From Verrucomicrobiota bacterium (GTDB lineage Bacteria > Verrucomicrobiota > Verrucomicrobiia > Limisphaerales > BJHT01), in the NCBI GenBank assembly GCA_014193395.1, contig BJHT01000012.1, forward strand, positions 1 to 51,847: a DNA stretch of 51,847 nt, read 5' to 3'. The notes under the pieces are model-generated. The model worked only from the letters and a program-made list of their open reading frames with translations, did not search any database and had not been told where the DNA came from. A program made the translations under genes and the position numbers. Shown piece by piece: positions 16,078 to 25,219 of the stretch (position 1 is the stretch's first letter; every line of letters starts with the position of its first letter).

Positions 16078-16905
16078 ATGAAAACCCTCACCCTCCTCGG
16101 CCTGGCGCTCACCGCGTCGCGCCTTGTCGCCGGTCCGCAACCGCCGCCGCCGAACACCTTCGTGCCCGGTCCGCAACCGCCGCCGCCCGTGACGCAGGTC
16201 ATCACGCCGTCCGCGTCGCCGAAGCCGCTTTTCGTGTACGAGCAGCGCCCCTTCAGCGCCGCCGCCAAGCTCGTCACTGCCGAGCAGGCGCAGGCCATTC
16301 TCGGCCAGTTCAAGGCCGCGCTGCCAAAGCTCGGCGCCCCGCGCTTTGCCATTCAGGTCAATCGCGTGGTGATCGAAGACAACGCAGCCGCCCCTGCCAC
16401 CGGGACCACCAACAGCACCCCTGCGGCCCCGGCACCCGTCACTCCTCTCGCGTCGCGCCCACCGACTCTCACCGACAAGCTCACCTTCCGCGAAGTCGAG
16501 AAACTCTTCGGCCGCCCGTTGCGCATCGCCGAGGCCGCGCTGTCCGACCTGCCCGAGAGCATGTTCACCGGTCTCGAGAAAACCAGTTCCCGCAACCCGC
16601 TCGACTGGATCAAGACCGACCGCGAGGCCCTCTCCCGCCTCGCCGATGTCGTCATTGAAGTGCTCATTTCCTCGCGCTCCGTCAGCGTCCGCGAGATTTC
16701 CGGCGACCGCGTTTACACCGCGCCCGACATCCAGGCCACAGCCATCCGCCTGCGCGATTCGCAGATCATCGGCCAGGCCAACGCCACCGATCTCCTCGCG
16801 CGCCAGCCCAACCTCGGCGCTGCGCTACGCGCCAACACGATTCAGGAATTCACCGAATCCGTCGCGCTGGTGCTCATGCAGGACATCGCGCTGAACGTGA
16901 AGTAA
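16078..16905 (+). CDS. Secreted proline-rich protein of unknown function
   Basis: A 275-residue exported protein, with signal peptide MKTLTLLGLALTASRLVAG. A repeated Pro-rich segment (GPQPPPPNTFV, then GPQPPPPVTQV) is followed by a folded domain beginning near residue 55. The last 100 residues (LADVVIEVLISSRSVSV ... YTAPDIQATAIRLRDSQIIGQ) loosely recall LpoB/CsgG-like folds, in which a regulator strand reports through a similar motif. AAAGGAAAG lies 5 bp before the ATG as a Shine-Dalgarno. As the last gene of the lipoprotein cluster it may belong to the same envelope function. I do not recognise the family. Confidence 0.65.
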   Translation: MKTLTLLGLALTASRLVAGPQPPPPNTFVPGPQPPPPVTQVITPSASPKPLFVYEQRPFSAAAKLVTAEQAQAILGQFKAALPKLGAPRFAIQVNRVVIEDNAAAPATGTTNSTPAAPAPVTPLASRPPTLTDKLTFREVEKLFGRPLRIAEAALSDLPESMFTGLEKTSSRNPLDWIKTDREALSRLADVVIEVLISSRSVSVREISGDRVYTAPDIQATAIRLRDSQIIGQANATDLLARQPNLGAALRANTIQEFTESVALVLMQDIALNVK

Positions 16906-16963
16906 TCCGCGCGTCGCACGTCCACTGCCGCCTTATTCGTAACTGCTCGGTTGAGCAAAATCG

Positions 16964-17185
16964 GATGAACCACCGAGACACGATGCACACAGAGCGGCGG
17001 AGCCGCAGCCAAAGCGGAGCGCGACCGGTCCCCGGTCGCAGCGGCAACATCGGAGCCGGGGCGCTTGGGTTTTCTTGCGCCGCCGCAGATGCGGGGCCGC
17101 TGCGGGCGGGGACCGCCCGCGCTCCGTGGGTTTCGGCTTCGCCGCCCTCTGTCCATCGTGCCTCGGTGGTCCTCTCGTTAGTTCC
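16964..17185. repeat. GACCGGTCCCCGGTCGC / GCGGGCGGGGACCGCCCGC repeat, longer copy
   Basis: It starts AACCACCGAGACACGATGC and ends near CATCGTGCCTCGGTGGTCC, its approximate reverse complement, so the whole 220 bp is one large palindrome. The core is shared with 13848-13999. This accounts for most of the 16906-17209 gap. Confidence 0.85.
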
Positions 17186-17209
17186 CATCGCCTAGACACG
17201 CCTTAATTG

Positions 17210-17590
17210 ATGCCCCGTCGCCTTGCCACCGCCCTGCTGGTTGTTGTGCTGAGCCTCTCGCTCGGCCTGCACTGGGTCGCGCTGCAAAGCGCCGCGTGGG
17301 TCGGCATGGTCATCACCTTTTCGCAAACCGCCACGCTCGGCGAGGCCATCAACAAAGCCCTCGGCGGCGCTTACCCCTGCAAGCTTTGCAAGCTCGTCGC
17401 CGCAGGCAAACAACAGCAGCAGAAGCAGGACATCGTGAAGCCCGCCTTCAAACTCGAAGGCTCGCTCACACTTTCCACCATCTGGGTTTTCCCCCCGGCC
17501 CCGCTGCGGCCACCGTCGGCTCCGGACACGGACGCACCGCGCCGCGCCGATCCTCCGCCCTTCCCCCGCCCCCGGTTATTCCCGGTCTGA
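17210..17590 (+). CDS. Small membrane/exported protein with a CKLC motif
   Basis: A 126-residue protein. The N-terminus (MPRRLATALLVVVLSLSLGL) is a signal peptide or anchor. A CxxC pair lies at Cys57/Cys60 (PCKLCKLV), followed by a Lys/Gln-rich stretch and a Pro-rich, Arg-rich tail. It loosely resembles DUF2946-type small proteins found near copper-handling genes. A TTG codon lies immediately before the chosen ATG. The next gene also has a C-x-L-C motif, directly after its signal peptide, which suggests a shared metal or redox role. That is inference; I do not know the function. Confidence 0.65.
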   Translation: MPRRLATALLVVVLSLSLGLHWVALQSAAWVGMVITFSQTATLGEAINKALGGAYPCKLCKLVAAGKQQQQKQDIVKPAFKLEGSLTLSTIWVFPPAPLRPPSAPDTDAPRRADPPPFPRPRLFPV

Positions 17591-17736
17591 CCTCCCAGTT
17601 CAGTTGGTTTGGTGGCGTCGCGACCCGTCGTCGCGGCGCGGATTCGGTCAGTCAGTGAGTCAGTTGGATTTAACCGGACACGCCTGCACGCCACGGCGGC
17701 GGTGTGCCCACAAACAGAAACGGAAAAGATTATTAC

Positions 17737-18666
17737 ATGAAAACCTTTGGCATCTCAGTGTTGGTGTTGGCGGGGGCGGCGGTCGCGCCCGCGTGGAGTT
17801 GTGACCTGTGTGCGGTGTACTCGTCCTTCGCGTCCCGCGGCGAATCCGGCAAGGGCTGGGTCGCCGGCGTCGCCGAACAGTTCACGCGCTACGGCTCGTT
17901 GCAGACGGACGGCGCGAGCGTCGCCAATCCCGACGGGCAGTATATGAACAGCTCCATCTCGCAGGTCTTCGTCGGCTACAACTTCAAGAGCCGCGTCGGT
18001 GTCCAGGTCAACCTCCCCGTCATCCACCGCTCCTACCGGCGCGTGGACGACACCGGCGCCGTCGATACCGGCAGTGAAAGCGGCGTCGGCGACCTCTCGC
18101 TCCTCGGCCACTGGGCACCGGTGCAGGAGCAGTATAAGAACGGCATCTTCCGCTGGAACCTCCTCGGCGGACTTAAACTCCCGACCGGCAACACCCGCCG
18201 CCTCGCCGAGCCAGAATTCGGCGCGGTCCACGGCCACGACCTCGCGCTCGGCAGCGGCTCGGTCGATGGCCTCGTCGGCACGGGCGTGTTCGCGAGCTGG
18301 AACCGCTGGTTTTTCACCGCCAATTCCCAGTACGCCATCCGCACCGAAGGCGACTACGGACGCCGCTACGCCAACGATCTCACCTGGAGCGGCGGCCCCG
18401 GCTACTTCCTCGTGACCACCGACAACCTCAACCTCAGCCTCCAAGCCAACATCACCGGCGAATACAAAGGCACCGACCGCGACAATGGCGCGGTCGATCC
18501 CGAGACCGCCATGCGCGCCGTGTTCCTCGGCCCGCAACTCGAAGTGAGCTACAAGGACAAATACAACTTCAGCCTCGGCGGTGACCTGCCCGTGAGCATC
18601 CGGGCCTCGGGCACGCAGGCGGTGCCCGATTACCGCGTGCGCGCCGCGTTCACGGTGCGTTTCTGA
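17737..18666 (+). CDS. Outer-membrane beta-barrel protein with an N-terminal CDLC motif
   Basis: A 309-residue exported protein, with signal peptide MKTFGISVLVLAGAAVAPAWS. The mature protein begins CDLCAVY, with Cys22 and Cys25. Alternating hydrophobic and aromatic strands (QVFVGYNFKSRVGVQVNLPV; LLGGLKLPTGNT; FFTANSQYAI; GGPGYFLVTTDNLNLSLQAN) and a C-terminal phenylalanine (AAFTVRF) fit an outer-membrane beta barrel, similar to transporter-like OMPs. It follows the small CKLC protein at 146 bp. The cargo is unknown; metal or organic-solute transport is possible. Confidence 0.8.
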   Translation: MKTFGISVLVLAGAAVAPAWSCDLCAVYSSFASRGESGKGWVAGVAEQFTRYGSLQTDGASVANPDGQYMNSSISQVFVGYNFKSRVGVQVNLPVIHRSYRRVDDTGAVDTGSESGVGDLSLLGHWAPVQEQYKNGIFRWNLLGGLKLPTGNTRRLAEPEFGAVHGHDLALGSGSVDGLVGTGVFASWNRWFFTANSQYAIRTEGDYGRRYANDLTWSGGPGYFLVTTDNLNLSLQANITGEYKGTDRDNGAVDPETAMRAVFLGPQLEVSYKDKYNFSLGGDLPVSIRASGTQAVPDYRVRAAFTVRF

Positions 18667-18682
18667 ACGTGGAAAACCGTCG

Positions 18683-18713
18683 CCGCCCGCGCGTCGCCCC
18701 GGCGCGCGGGCGG
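18683..18713 (+). terminator. Possible terminator hairpin after the outer-membrane protein gene
   Basis: An 11-bp stem of CCGCCCGCGCG and CGCGCGGGCGG with a 9-nt loop, 17 bp past the stop codon. There is no T-run after it, so it may act with a helper factor or only stabilise the 3' end. Confidence 0.4.
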
Positions 18714-18718
18714 ACCCA

Positions 18719-19332
18719 TCCTTTGTAGGAGACGACGTAAGGAGACTCTGACCTTTTCTACGCGAACAGCGGACTGAGTCTCGAGGGCTGATCTGGATAA
18801 GGCGTGTGGGACCGGAACCGCGGTTGCCAGACGCGGTTCGAAGTGTTTTGGACGGGCCTCTCGGGGAAGGAGGTTAGAGTCTCGTTACCTCCGACTCCTA
18901 CAACGGGCGGCGCGCCGTAGCAGCCGACGTGAGGAGGCGGATCGGGCGCTGGTCGAGGATCGTCCGCCTCCTCACGTCGGCTGCCCGACCCTTTGTAGGA
19001 GACGACGTGAGGAGACTCACGCCTCCTTTGTCCCAACGCCCCCGCTTCCGCAGAAAAAATCCGGTGAAGTTCCGCGATTGACTCCCGCAGATTCAAAGCG
19101 ACCACAGACAAAATTCCCCATCTGTGGTCGCCTTGAATCTGCGGGAGTTCCAGGCCGCTCGCTCGGTCGAGTGCGCGTTCAAGAATCTCGGGGGTGAGAA
19201 CCGCTCGTCCCGATCAGGTTGCAGGTCGAGTGCCGTAGCCGCCGACGTGAGGAGGCGGATCGGGCGCTGGTCGAGGATCGTCCGCCCAACCACGTTCGTC
19301 CGCCTCCTCACGTCGGCGGCTACGAGCTGGCG
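18719..19332. repeat. Repeat cluster between convergent genes (GCCGACGTGAGGAGGCGG family and a long hairpin)
   Basis: Contents: a 59-bp palindrome at 18923-18981 (GCCGACGTGAGGAGGCGG ... CCGCCTCCTCACGTCGGC); a second copy at 19241-19317 with an 18-bp extra centre; GTAGGAGACGACGT(A/G)AGGAG at about 18726 and 18995; and a hairpin with 29-nt arms at 19080-19150 (ACTCCCGCAGATTCAAAGCG on the left, CTTGAATCTGCGGGAGTTC on the right). The hairpin lies between two converging genes. No coding sequence is supported here. Confidence 0.8.
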
Positions 19333-19992
19333 TTACACCACGCGCAACCCGCCGCCGGCGTGCGCGGTCACGACCGCCTCCACGCCCGCTGCCAGGTCCC
19401 CGCACAACTCCTCCAGCAACGCATCCGCCGCCGACTTCGTCATCAGCACCGTGGTCGCCGCGGCCGCGATGAAGCCGCCCAGCATCTGCCGCGCGTAATG
19501 CACCAGGCCCTGCCGCAACGGCAGCGAATAAATCGCCAACGTCAGCCCGAACACCACCGTGTGCCACGGCGACGCCTGCCCCGCCGCGACCGCGTCGCGA
19601 AATCGCCGCACCAGCCGCTGATCCGCCAGCGGACGCAACCGTTCCAAATGACTTCCGCCCACACGCTGGCTCGCCCTCGCGAACTCTCGCAGCCGCGGCT
19701 CGCGCCCCAGCTCCCGCGTCGTCTCGAGCAGCTCCCGCAGCTCGTTGCGTTGCACCTGCGAAAACGCCCGCGCAATCGCCGGCAGTTCGAGCGGCAGCAA
19801 AACCTCGGTGACGTAGGCCCGCAGAAACAGCCGCAGCGCCGGCACGCTGTCGATCCTTGTGACATTCACGAGCACCGCCGTTTCCCCGCCCGCCGCAAGC
19901 GCGTCGGGCCGTCCCAACTGCGCGAACAACGCATCACCGCCGCCCCGCAACTCGCGGATTTCCTCGGGCGTAAACTGCGGCTGCGCGTTCAT
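19333..19992 (-). CDS. UreF-like protein, uncertain
   Basis: A 219-residue, all-helical protein. The strongest cue is near the C-terminal third: WHTVVFGLTLAIYSLPLRQG followed by LVHYARQMLGGFIAAAATTV, which resembles the UreF pattern of a His-containing helix and a Gly/Ala-rich membrane-like helix. UreF works with UreD and UreG in nickel insertion into urease, but no urease gene is visible and the match is weak. The ATG at 19992 starts MNAQPQFTPEEIRELRGGG; a TTG further upstream would overlap the neighbouring gene. It follows the aldolase gene by 38 bp and is probably cotranscribed with it. The alternative is an uncharacterised helical protein. Confidence 0.5.
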   Translation of the reverse strand: MNAQPQFTPEEIRELRGGGDALFAQLGRPDALAAGGETAVLVNVTRIDSVPALRLFLRAYVTEVLLPLELPAIARAFSQVQRNELRELLETTRELGREPRLREFARASQRVGGSHLERLRPLADQRLVRRFRDAVAAGQASPWHTVVFGLTLAIYSLPLRQGLVHYARQMLGGFIAAAATTVLMTKSAADALLEELCGDLAAGVEAVVTAHAGGGLRVV

Positions 19993-20030
19993 CAAATTGC
20001 AGGCGGTGGGAAATCCCACTGCGTGCCCCT

Positions 20031-20828
20031 TCAATACTTCGCCAGCGCCGGCTTGCCCGCGCCGAGGTTCAGCGCCTTGGTGATCTCGCCCGCCTTCGCG
20101 AGCATCATCCCCGCCTCGCTCGCCACCGCGATGAACTGGAAGCCCTCGGCCATGCGCCGCTGCGCCGCCGGCGCGTCCACCACATGAATGCCCGCCGCGA
20201 TCCCATTCGCCTTGGCCGTCTTGAGCACATGCGCGACCGCATCGACAAACCGCTTGTCATCGCTGTCGAACACCGGCTTCAGCCCCATCGAATTGTGCAG
20301 ATCGTTCGGCCCGATGAACACCGCGTCGATGCCCGGCACGCTCAGGATTTCGTCCGCCCGCTCCACGCCGCGGATGTGCTCGATCATCACCACCACGAGA
20401 ATCTGCTCGTTCGCCTTGGCGTAGTACGTCGCGGCGTCCGTGTCGAAATTCGCCGCGTGCGAATAGCCGCCGATCGAGCGGTTGCCCTGCGGCGCATACA
20501 ACGCGGCATCCACCACCGCCTCGGCCTCCGCGCGCGAGTTCACCATCGGCACCACGATGCCCCACGCGCCCGTGTCCAGCACGCGCTTGATCGTCTCCGC
20601 GCTGTTCCACGGGATGCGCACCAGCGGCGCGGGACCGGTCGCCGCGATGATTGCGAAATCCTGCGCCGCAGTCTCGAACGTGATCGGCGTGTGTTCCAGC
20701 TCGACCGTCAGCCAGTCAAACCCCGCCCGCGCCATCAGCCGCGCCGACATGGAATCCGGCAGCGTCAGCCACGTGCCGATGCTCGGTTCGCCGCGTTTCA
20801 ATTTCGCCTTAACATGATTGGTCTTCAT
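20031..20828 (-). CDS. HpcH/HpaI-type class II aldolase
   Basis: A 265-residue cytoplasmic enzyme that cleaves 2-keto-4-hydroxy acids to pyruvate (or a related keto acid) and an aldehyde. All functional residues are in the expected places: His46 (ELEHTP), Arg71 (LVRIPW), Glu150 (VVMIEHIRG) and Asp176 (FIGPNDLHNSMG), which correspond to the catalytic and metal-binding residues of E. coli HpaI. The ATG at 20828 precedes MKTNHVKAKLKRGEPSIGTW, typical of the family start. The hydroxyacid dehydrogenase upstream on the same strand could feed or reduce a shared keto-acid pool. Confidence 0.9.
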   Translation of the reverse strand: MKTNHVKAKLKRGEPSIGTWLTLPDSMSARLMARAGFDWLTVELEHTPITFETAAQDFAIIAATGPAPLVRIPWNSAETIKRVLDTGAWGIVVPMVNSRAEAEAVVDAALYAPQGNRSIGGYSHAANFDTDAATYYAKANEQILVVVMIEHIRGVERADEILSVPGIDAVFIGPNDLHNSMGLKPVFDSDDKRFVDAVAHVLKTAKANGIAAGIHVVDAPAAQRRMAEGFQFIAVASEAGMMLAKAGEITKALNLGAGKPALAKY

Positions 20829-20861
20829 AAATTCTCTAACACCCGCAAACCCGCCCGCCCC

Positions 20862-21005
20862 GGAGTGCGGCCGTCCCCGGCCGCAGCGACGCCCGCCCGC
20901 GCGGAGACCGTGAGAATTTTCCACGCCTCACTGCGCTCCACCTCGCTGCGCCCGAGGACGGGCGCACTCCGCCGCCGCAGTGCGCCGAGCACTGCTCGGC
21001 GCTCC
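20862..21005. repeat. GGAGTGCGGCCGTCC element and CGCCGAGCACTGCTCGGCGCTCC palindrome
   Basis: Two units lie side by side: 20862-20970 (109 bp, ends CGAGGACGGGCGCACTCC) and 20983-21005, a short palindrome that ends four bases before the stop codon of the hydroxyacid dehydrogenase. Repeats therefore fill the whole gap between these two minus-strand genes. Confidence 0.85.
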
Positions 21006-21008
21006 AGT

Positions 21009-22010
21009 TCACCCCACCTTCACCCGCGCCGCCGGCGAGCTCAGCACGTCCGGATTCACCAGCAACTGCGGCCTGCGCCCCTGCATCAAATCCACAATCG
21101 CCTGCGCCGCCGCGTTGCTCACGCGTTCGCCCGTCTCGCGCGCGAACGACGCCTGATGCGGCGCGATCAGCAGATTCGGCGTCGTGCGGAACGGATGCTC
21201 CGCCGCCATCGGCTCCTGGATGAACGTGTCCAGCGCCGCGCCCGCGATCCAGCCTTCCTTCAGCGCCTTCACCAGCGCCGCCTCGTCGATCAGCGCGCCA
21301 CGACCCGCGTTGATGAGATACGACGCCTTTTTCATTTTGCGAAACTGCGCCTCGCCGAGCATCCCGCGATTGGCCGGCGTCGAGGCCGCGTGCAGCGAAA
21401 CGAAGTCGCTCTGTTCGAGCAGTTCGTCGAGCGACACAAACTTCACGCCGAGCTTCTCTGCGTTCGGATTCGGCATCACGTCGTAGCTCAGCACGCGCAT
21501 TCCGAAACCTGCCGCGCGTCGCACCACGGCCTGCCCGATGCGCCCGCAGCCGACCACGCCGAGCGTCTTGCCGAACACATCGTGACCCCAGGCTGGCGCC
21601 CATTTGCCCGCCGCCATGCCCATGTGCCCGAGATGAATCCGCCGCGCGATGCCGAGCAGCAGCGCCCAAGTGTAATCGGCGACCGTCTCGTCGAGCATCC
21701 CCGGCGTGTAGGCGACGACGATGCCGAGCCGCGTCGCGGCCGGAATGTCGATCGAGTCGTAGCCCACGCCCCAGCGCGAAATGATCTTGAGCTGCGCCGC
21801 CGCGGGCGAGCCGAGCACGGCGGCGTTGTAGGCATCCGGACTGACCAGCGCGGCATCGACGCCCGGCAGGAGCTTGAGGATTTCCGCCTCCGGCAGCGGC
21901 CCCAGCTTGTCGGGAATGATGACGTCGCAGCCGGCTTCGCGGAGAATCTCCAAGGCCCGCGCGCCGACTTCGGTGATCGTCCGGGCGGTGATCAATACTT
22001 TCCAACTCAT
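21009..22010 (-). CDS. D-2-hydroxyacid dehydrogenase (phosphoglycerate dehydrogenase-like)
   Basis: A 333-residue NAD(P)-dependent enzyme. The Rossmann motif GCGRIG is at 154-159. The catalytic triad is Arg237 (NAGRGAL), Glu266 (DTFIQEP) and His285 (LIAPHQA). Length and domain order fit the short SerA or glyoxylate/hydroxypyruvate reductase branch without an ACT domain. The substrate cannot be told from sequence alone; SerA, phosphonate-related and sugar-acid dehydrogenases share these residues. The aldolase gene downstream suggests a role in a short keto-acid/hydroxyacid pathway. Confidence 0.9.
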   Translation of the reverse strand: MSWKVLITARTITEVGARALEILREAGCDVIIPDKLGPLPEAEILKLLPGVDAALVSPDAYNAAVLGSPAAAQLKIISRWGVGYDSIDIPAATRLGIVVAYTPGMLDETVADYTWALLLGIARRIHLGHMGMAAGKWAPAWGHDVFGKTLGVVGCGRIGQAVVRRAAGFGMRVLSYDVMPNPNAEKLGVKFVSLDELLEQSDFVSLHAASTPANRGMLGEAQFRKMKKASYLINAGRGALIDEAALVKALKEGWIAGAALDTFIQEPMAAEHPFRTTPNLLIAPHQASFARETGERVSNAAAQAIVDLMQGRRPQLLVNPDVLSSPAARVKVG

Positions 22011-22162
22011 AAAAAATCGTGGTTGTTAAAACGTTTCGCCGTCGGCGTTCGCGCGCGGCACAGGGTCGGGCCGGGTCAAACGGCGGCGCACTGTAGCGAG
22101 GGAGCACCTCCGTGCAAGCGCCGCGTGGGCGAACGCGCCGAACTGGAGTTCGGCGCTCCGGC

Positions 22163-22271
22163 GGAGTGCGGCAGTCCCCGGCCGCAGCAACGTCCGGAGG
22201 CACGAGGGCGCAAGAATCAACCATCACCCCACTCCGCTCCACCTTGCTGCACCCGCGGACGGGCGCACTCC
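22163..22271. repeat. GGAGTGCGG(C/A)(C/A)GTCC element, copy A
   Basis: A 109-bp unit with ends GGAGTGCGGCAGTCCCCGG and GCGGACGGGCGCACTCC. The next unit, at 22309, shares the inner sequence GAGGGCGCAAGAATCAACCA almost exactly, so these two are recent relatives. The preceding sequence (about 22100-22160) carries another palindrome (GCGCCGAACTGGAGTTCGGC). Confidence 0.85.
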
Positions 22272-22308
22272 GCCGCCGCACTTGGCGCGCGGCGTTCACG
22301 CCTGCGGC

Positions 22309-22417
22309 GGAGTGCGGCCGTCCCCGGCCGCAGGAACGCCCGCACGCACGAGGGCGCAAGAATCAACCAGCACCCCATTCCGCTCCACCTTGCTGCGCCC
22401 GGGGACGGGCGCACTCC
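22309..22417. repeat. GGAGTGCGGCCGTCC element, copy B
   Basis: 109 bp, close in sequence to copy A, 146 bp away from it in the same orientation. Both lie in the clpP upstream gap. Confidence 0.85.
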
Positions 22418-22429
22418 GCGCACTGCCCT

Positions 22430-22585
22430 GTAGCGCAGGTTTCCAAACCTGCTGTGTCGCCGATTTCCAAATCGGCGGGGGCCGCTGAGTTCGGAGCACG
22501 TGGGACAAGCCGAGGCGTTACGGGACGCCGGACCGCCCGCGAGTTTGGAAACCCGCGACACAGCAGACTTGGAAGTTTGCGCTAC
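22430..22585. repeat. GTAGCGCAGGTTTCCAAACC element, long copy
   Basis: The ends are GTAGCGCAGGTTTCCAAACC and GACTTGGAAGTTTGCGCTAC. The centre is longer than in the copy at 15635. It ends about 100 bp before clpP, so it may overlap the clpP promoter region, where I see no certain promoter. Confidence 0.85.
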
Positions 22586-22688
22586 GGGGGCAGTGCGCGG
22601 ATGCGCCTCTCCGGCCGGCCGCGCCGGACGCCACGCTTGACGCTCCGGGGGGTGGTCCCTAGTTTCCGCGCCACGGTTTTTCCCAATT

Positions 22689-23312
22689 ATGAAAAATTTC
22701 CTCGTTCCCATGGTGGTGGAGCAGACCGGTCGCGGCGAACGCGGCTACGACATCTACTCCCGCCTGCTCGTTGACCGCATCGTTTTCCTCGGCACGCCGG
22801 TCGATGACATGGTCGCCAATCTCATCATCGCCCAGTTGCTCTTCCTGCAGATGAACGACCCGAAAAAAGAGGTCCATCTCTACATCAATTCCCCCGGCGG
22901 CAGCGTCACGGCCGGCCTCGCGATCTACGACACGATGCAGTTCATGACCTGCGACGTGAACACCTACTGCATCGGCCAGGCGGCGAGCATGGGCGCGGTC
23001 CTCCTCTGCGGCGGTACCAAGGGCAAACGCTTCTCGCTCCCCAACGCCAACATCATGATTCACCAGGTCCTCGGCGGCGCCGAAGGTCAGGCGAGCGACG
23101 TGGAAATCCGCGTGAAATACATGCTGAAGCTGAAGCACCGCCTCAACTCCATCATCTCGCATCACACCGGCCAGCCCATCGACGTCGTCGAGAAAGCCTG
23201 CGACCGCGACAACTTCATGAGCGCCGACGAAGCCAAGACCTTCGGCCTCGTCGATGAAGTCGTGAAGTCCCGCAAAGACCTGCCCGCGCTCGCCCAGACC
23301 GCCATCAAGTAG
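22689..23312 (+). CDS. clpP: ATP-dependent Clp protease proteolytic subunit
   Basis: A 207-residue serine peptidase that forms the tetradecameric barrel of ClpXP. The catalytic triad is complete: Ser100 (GQAASMGAV), His125 (NIMIHQ) and Asp174 (CDRDNF). [11 protein letters not shown] near 66-76 and the handle region are normal for the family. The ATG follows an AT-rich stretch (TTTTCCCAATTATG). clpX is 18 bp downstream, so the pair form one operon. Confidence 0.97.
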   Translation: MKNFLVPMVVEQTGRGERGYDIYSRLLVDRIVFLGTPVDDMVANLIIAQLLFLQMNDPKKEVHLYINSPGGSVTAGLAIYDTMQFMTCDVNTYCIGQAASMGAVLLCGGTKGKRFSLPNANIMIHQVLGGAEGQASDVEIRVKYMLKLKHRLNSIISHHTGQPIDVVEKACDRDNFMSADEAKTFGLVDEVVKSRKDLPALAQTAIK

Positions 23313-23330
23313 GCGCTCGCTCCGGCGCTT

Positions 23331-24626
<1,296 letters not shown>

Positions 24627-24651
24627 CGCGCGTCCGCCGGAGCGCGATTGT

Positions 24652-24893
24652 GGAGTGCGGGGACTTGTCACCGCTTTCTCCAGGCGACTTGTCGCCGTCA
24701 AAGTGCGAGCGGCGTGAAGCTGGAATGGGGCGTTCACGGCTCGCGCCAGCGGTGACGCGCCCGCGTGACCGAATCCCCACGGAAGTTCGATGGCGACAAG
24801 TCGCCTGCGCCAAAGCGGTGACCAGTCACCGCACTCCAAAACCGTCGCGCAACGACGACACAGGAACGGCTCTTCGCGATTCGTATAAAGAGC
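24652..24893. repeat. TCACCGC/GGCGACTTGTCGCC composite element, longest copy
   Basis: GGAGTGCGGGGACTTGTCAC, then GGCGACTTGTCGCCGTCAAA, a GGCTCGCGCCAGCG centre, GGCGACAAGTCGCC, and CGGTGACCAGTCACCGCACT. It extends through GGAACGGCTCTTCGCGATTCG to 24893, a flank also present (inverted) at 34557. It lies directly upstream of the toxin-antitoxin operon and fills most of the 24627-24955 gap. Confidence 0.9.
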
Positions 24894-24955
24894 ACGCGGT
24901 GGGGCGCAGTTTTCCTTACTTGTCATCCTTACCGTGCAAAGCTACTCCTGTCGTC

Positions 24956-25219
24956 ATGAAAGCCACCCTTACCAGCAAAGGCCAGATCACCATTCCCCTC
25001 GATATCCGGAGCCGTTTGCACCTCAAGCCCGGAGATGTTCTGGAATTTGATGAAGCCGCGCCGTTCCTGAAGGCCACCAAAACCATCGCACCCGAAGCGT
25101 GGGAGAAGTTCGGGAAACAATGGCGCGACCCGTGGCCGAAACTGACGGGCGAAGCGGTGCTGGAGGAACTGCGCGGCCCCGTGGAACTGCCGCCCAAACA
25201 CAAACGCAAACACGCATGA
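24956..25219 (+). CDS. vapB: Antitoxin, SpoVT/AbrB (MazE/VapB) type
   Basis: An 87-residue protein. Residues 1-45 match the swapped-hairpin DNA-binding fold: MKATLTSKGQITIPLDIRSR, then LHLKPGDVLEF. The C-terminal tail (DPWPKLTGEAVLEELRGPVE, then Lys-rich) would bind and block the toxin. It overlaps the toxin gene by four bases (ATGA), the usual arrangement. It probably represses its own operon. Confidence 0.9.
   Translation: MKATLTSKGQITIPLDIRSRLHLKPGDVLEFDEAAPFLKATKTIAPEAWEKFGKQWRDPWPKLTGEAVLEELRGPVELPPKHKRKHA

Noticed and set aside
22011..22688. A gene in the gap between the hydroxyacid dehydrogenase and clpP
   Set aside because: Only repeat elements (two 109-bp units and one GTAGCGCAGG element) fill it; no frame has a consistent signal or domain.
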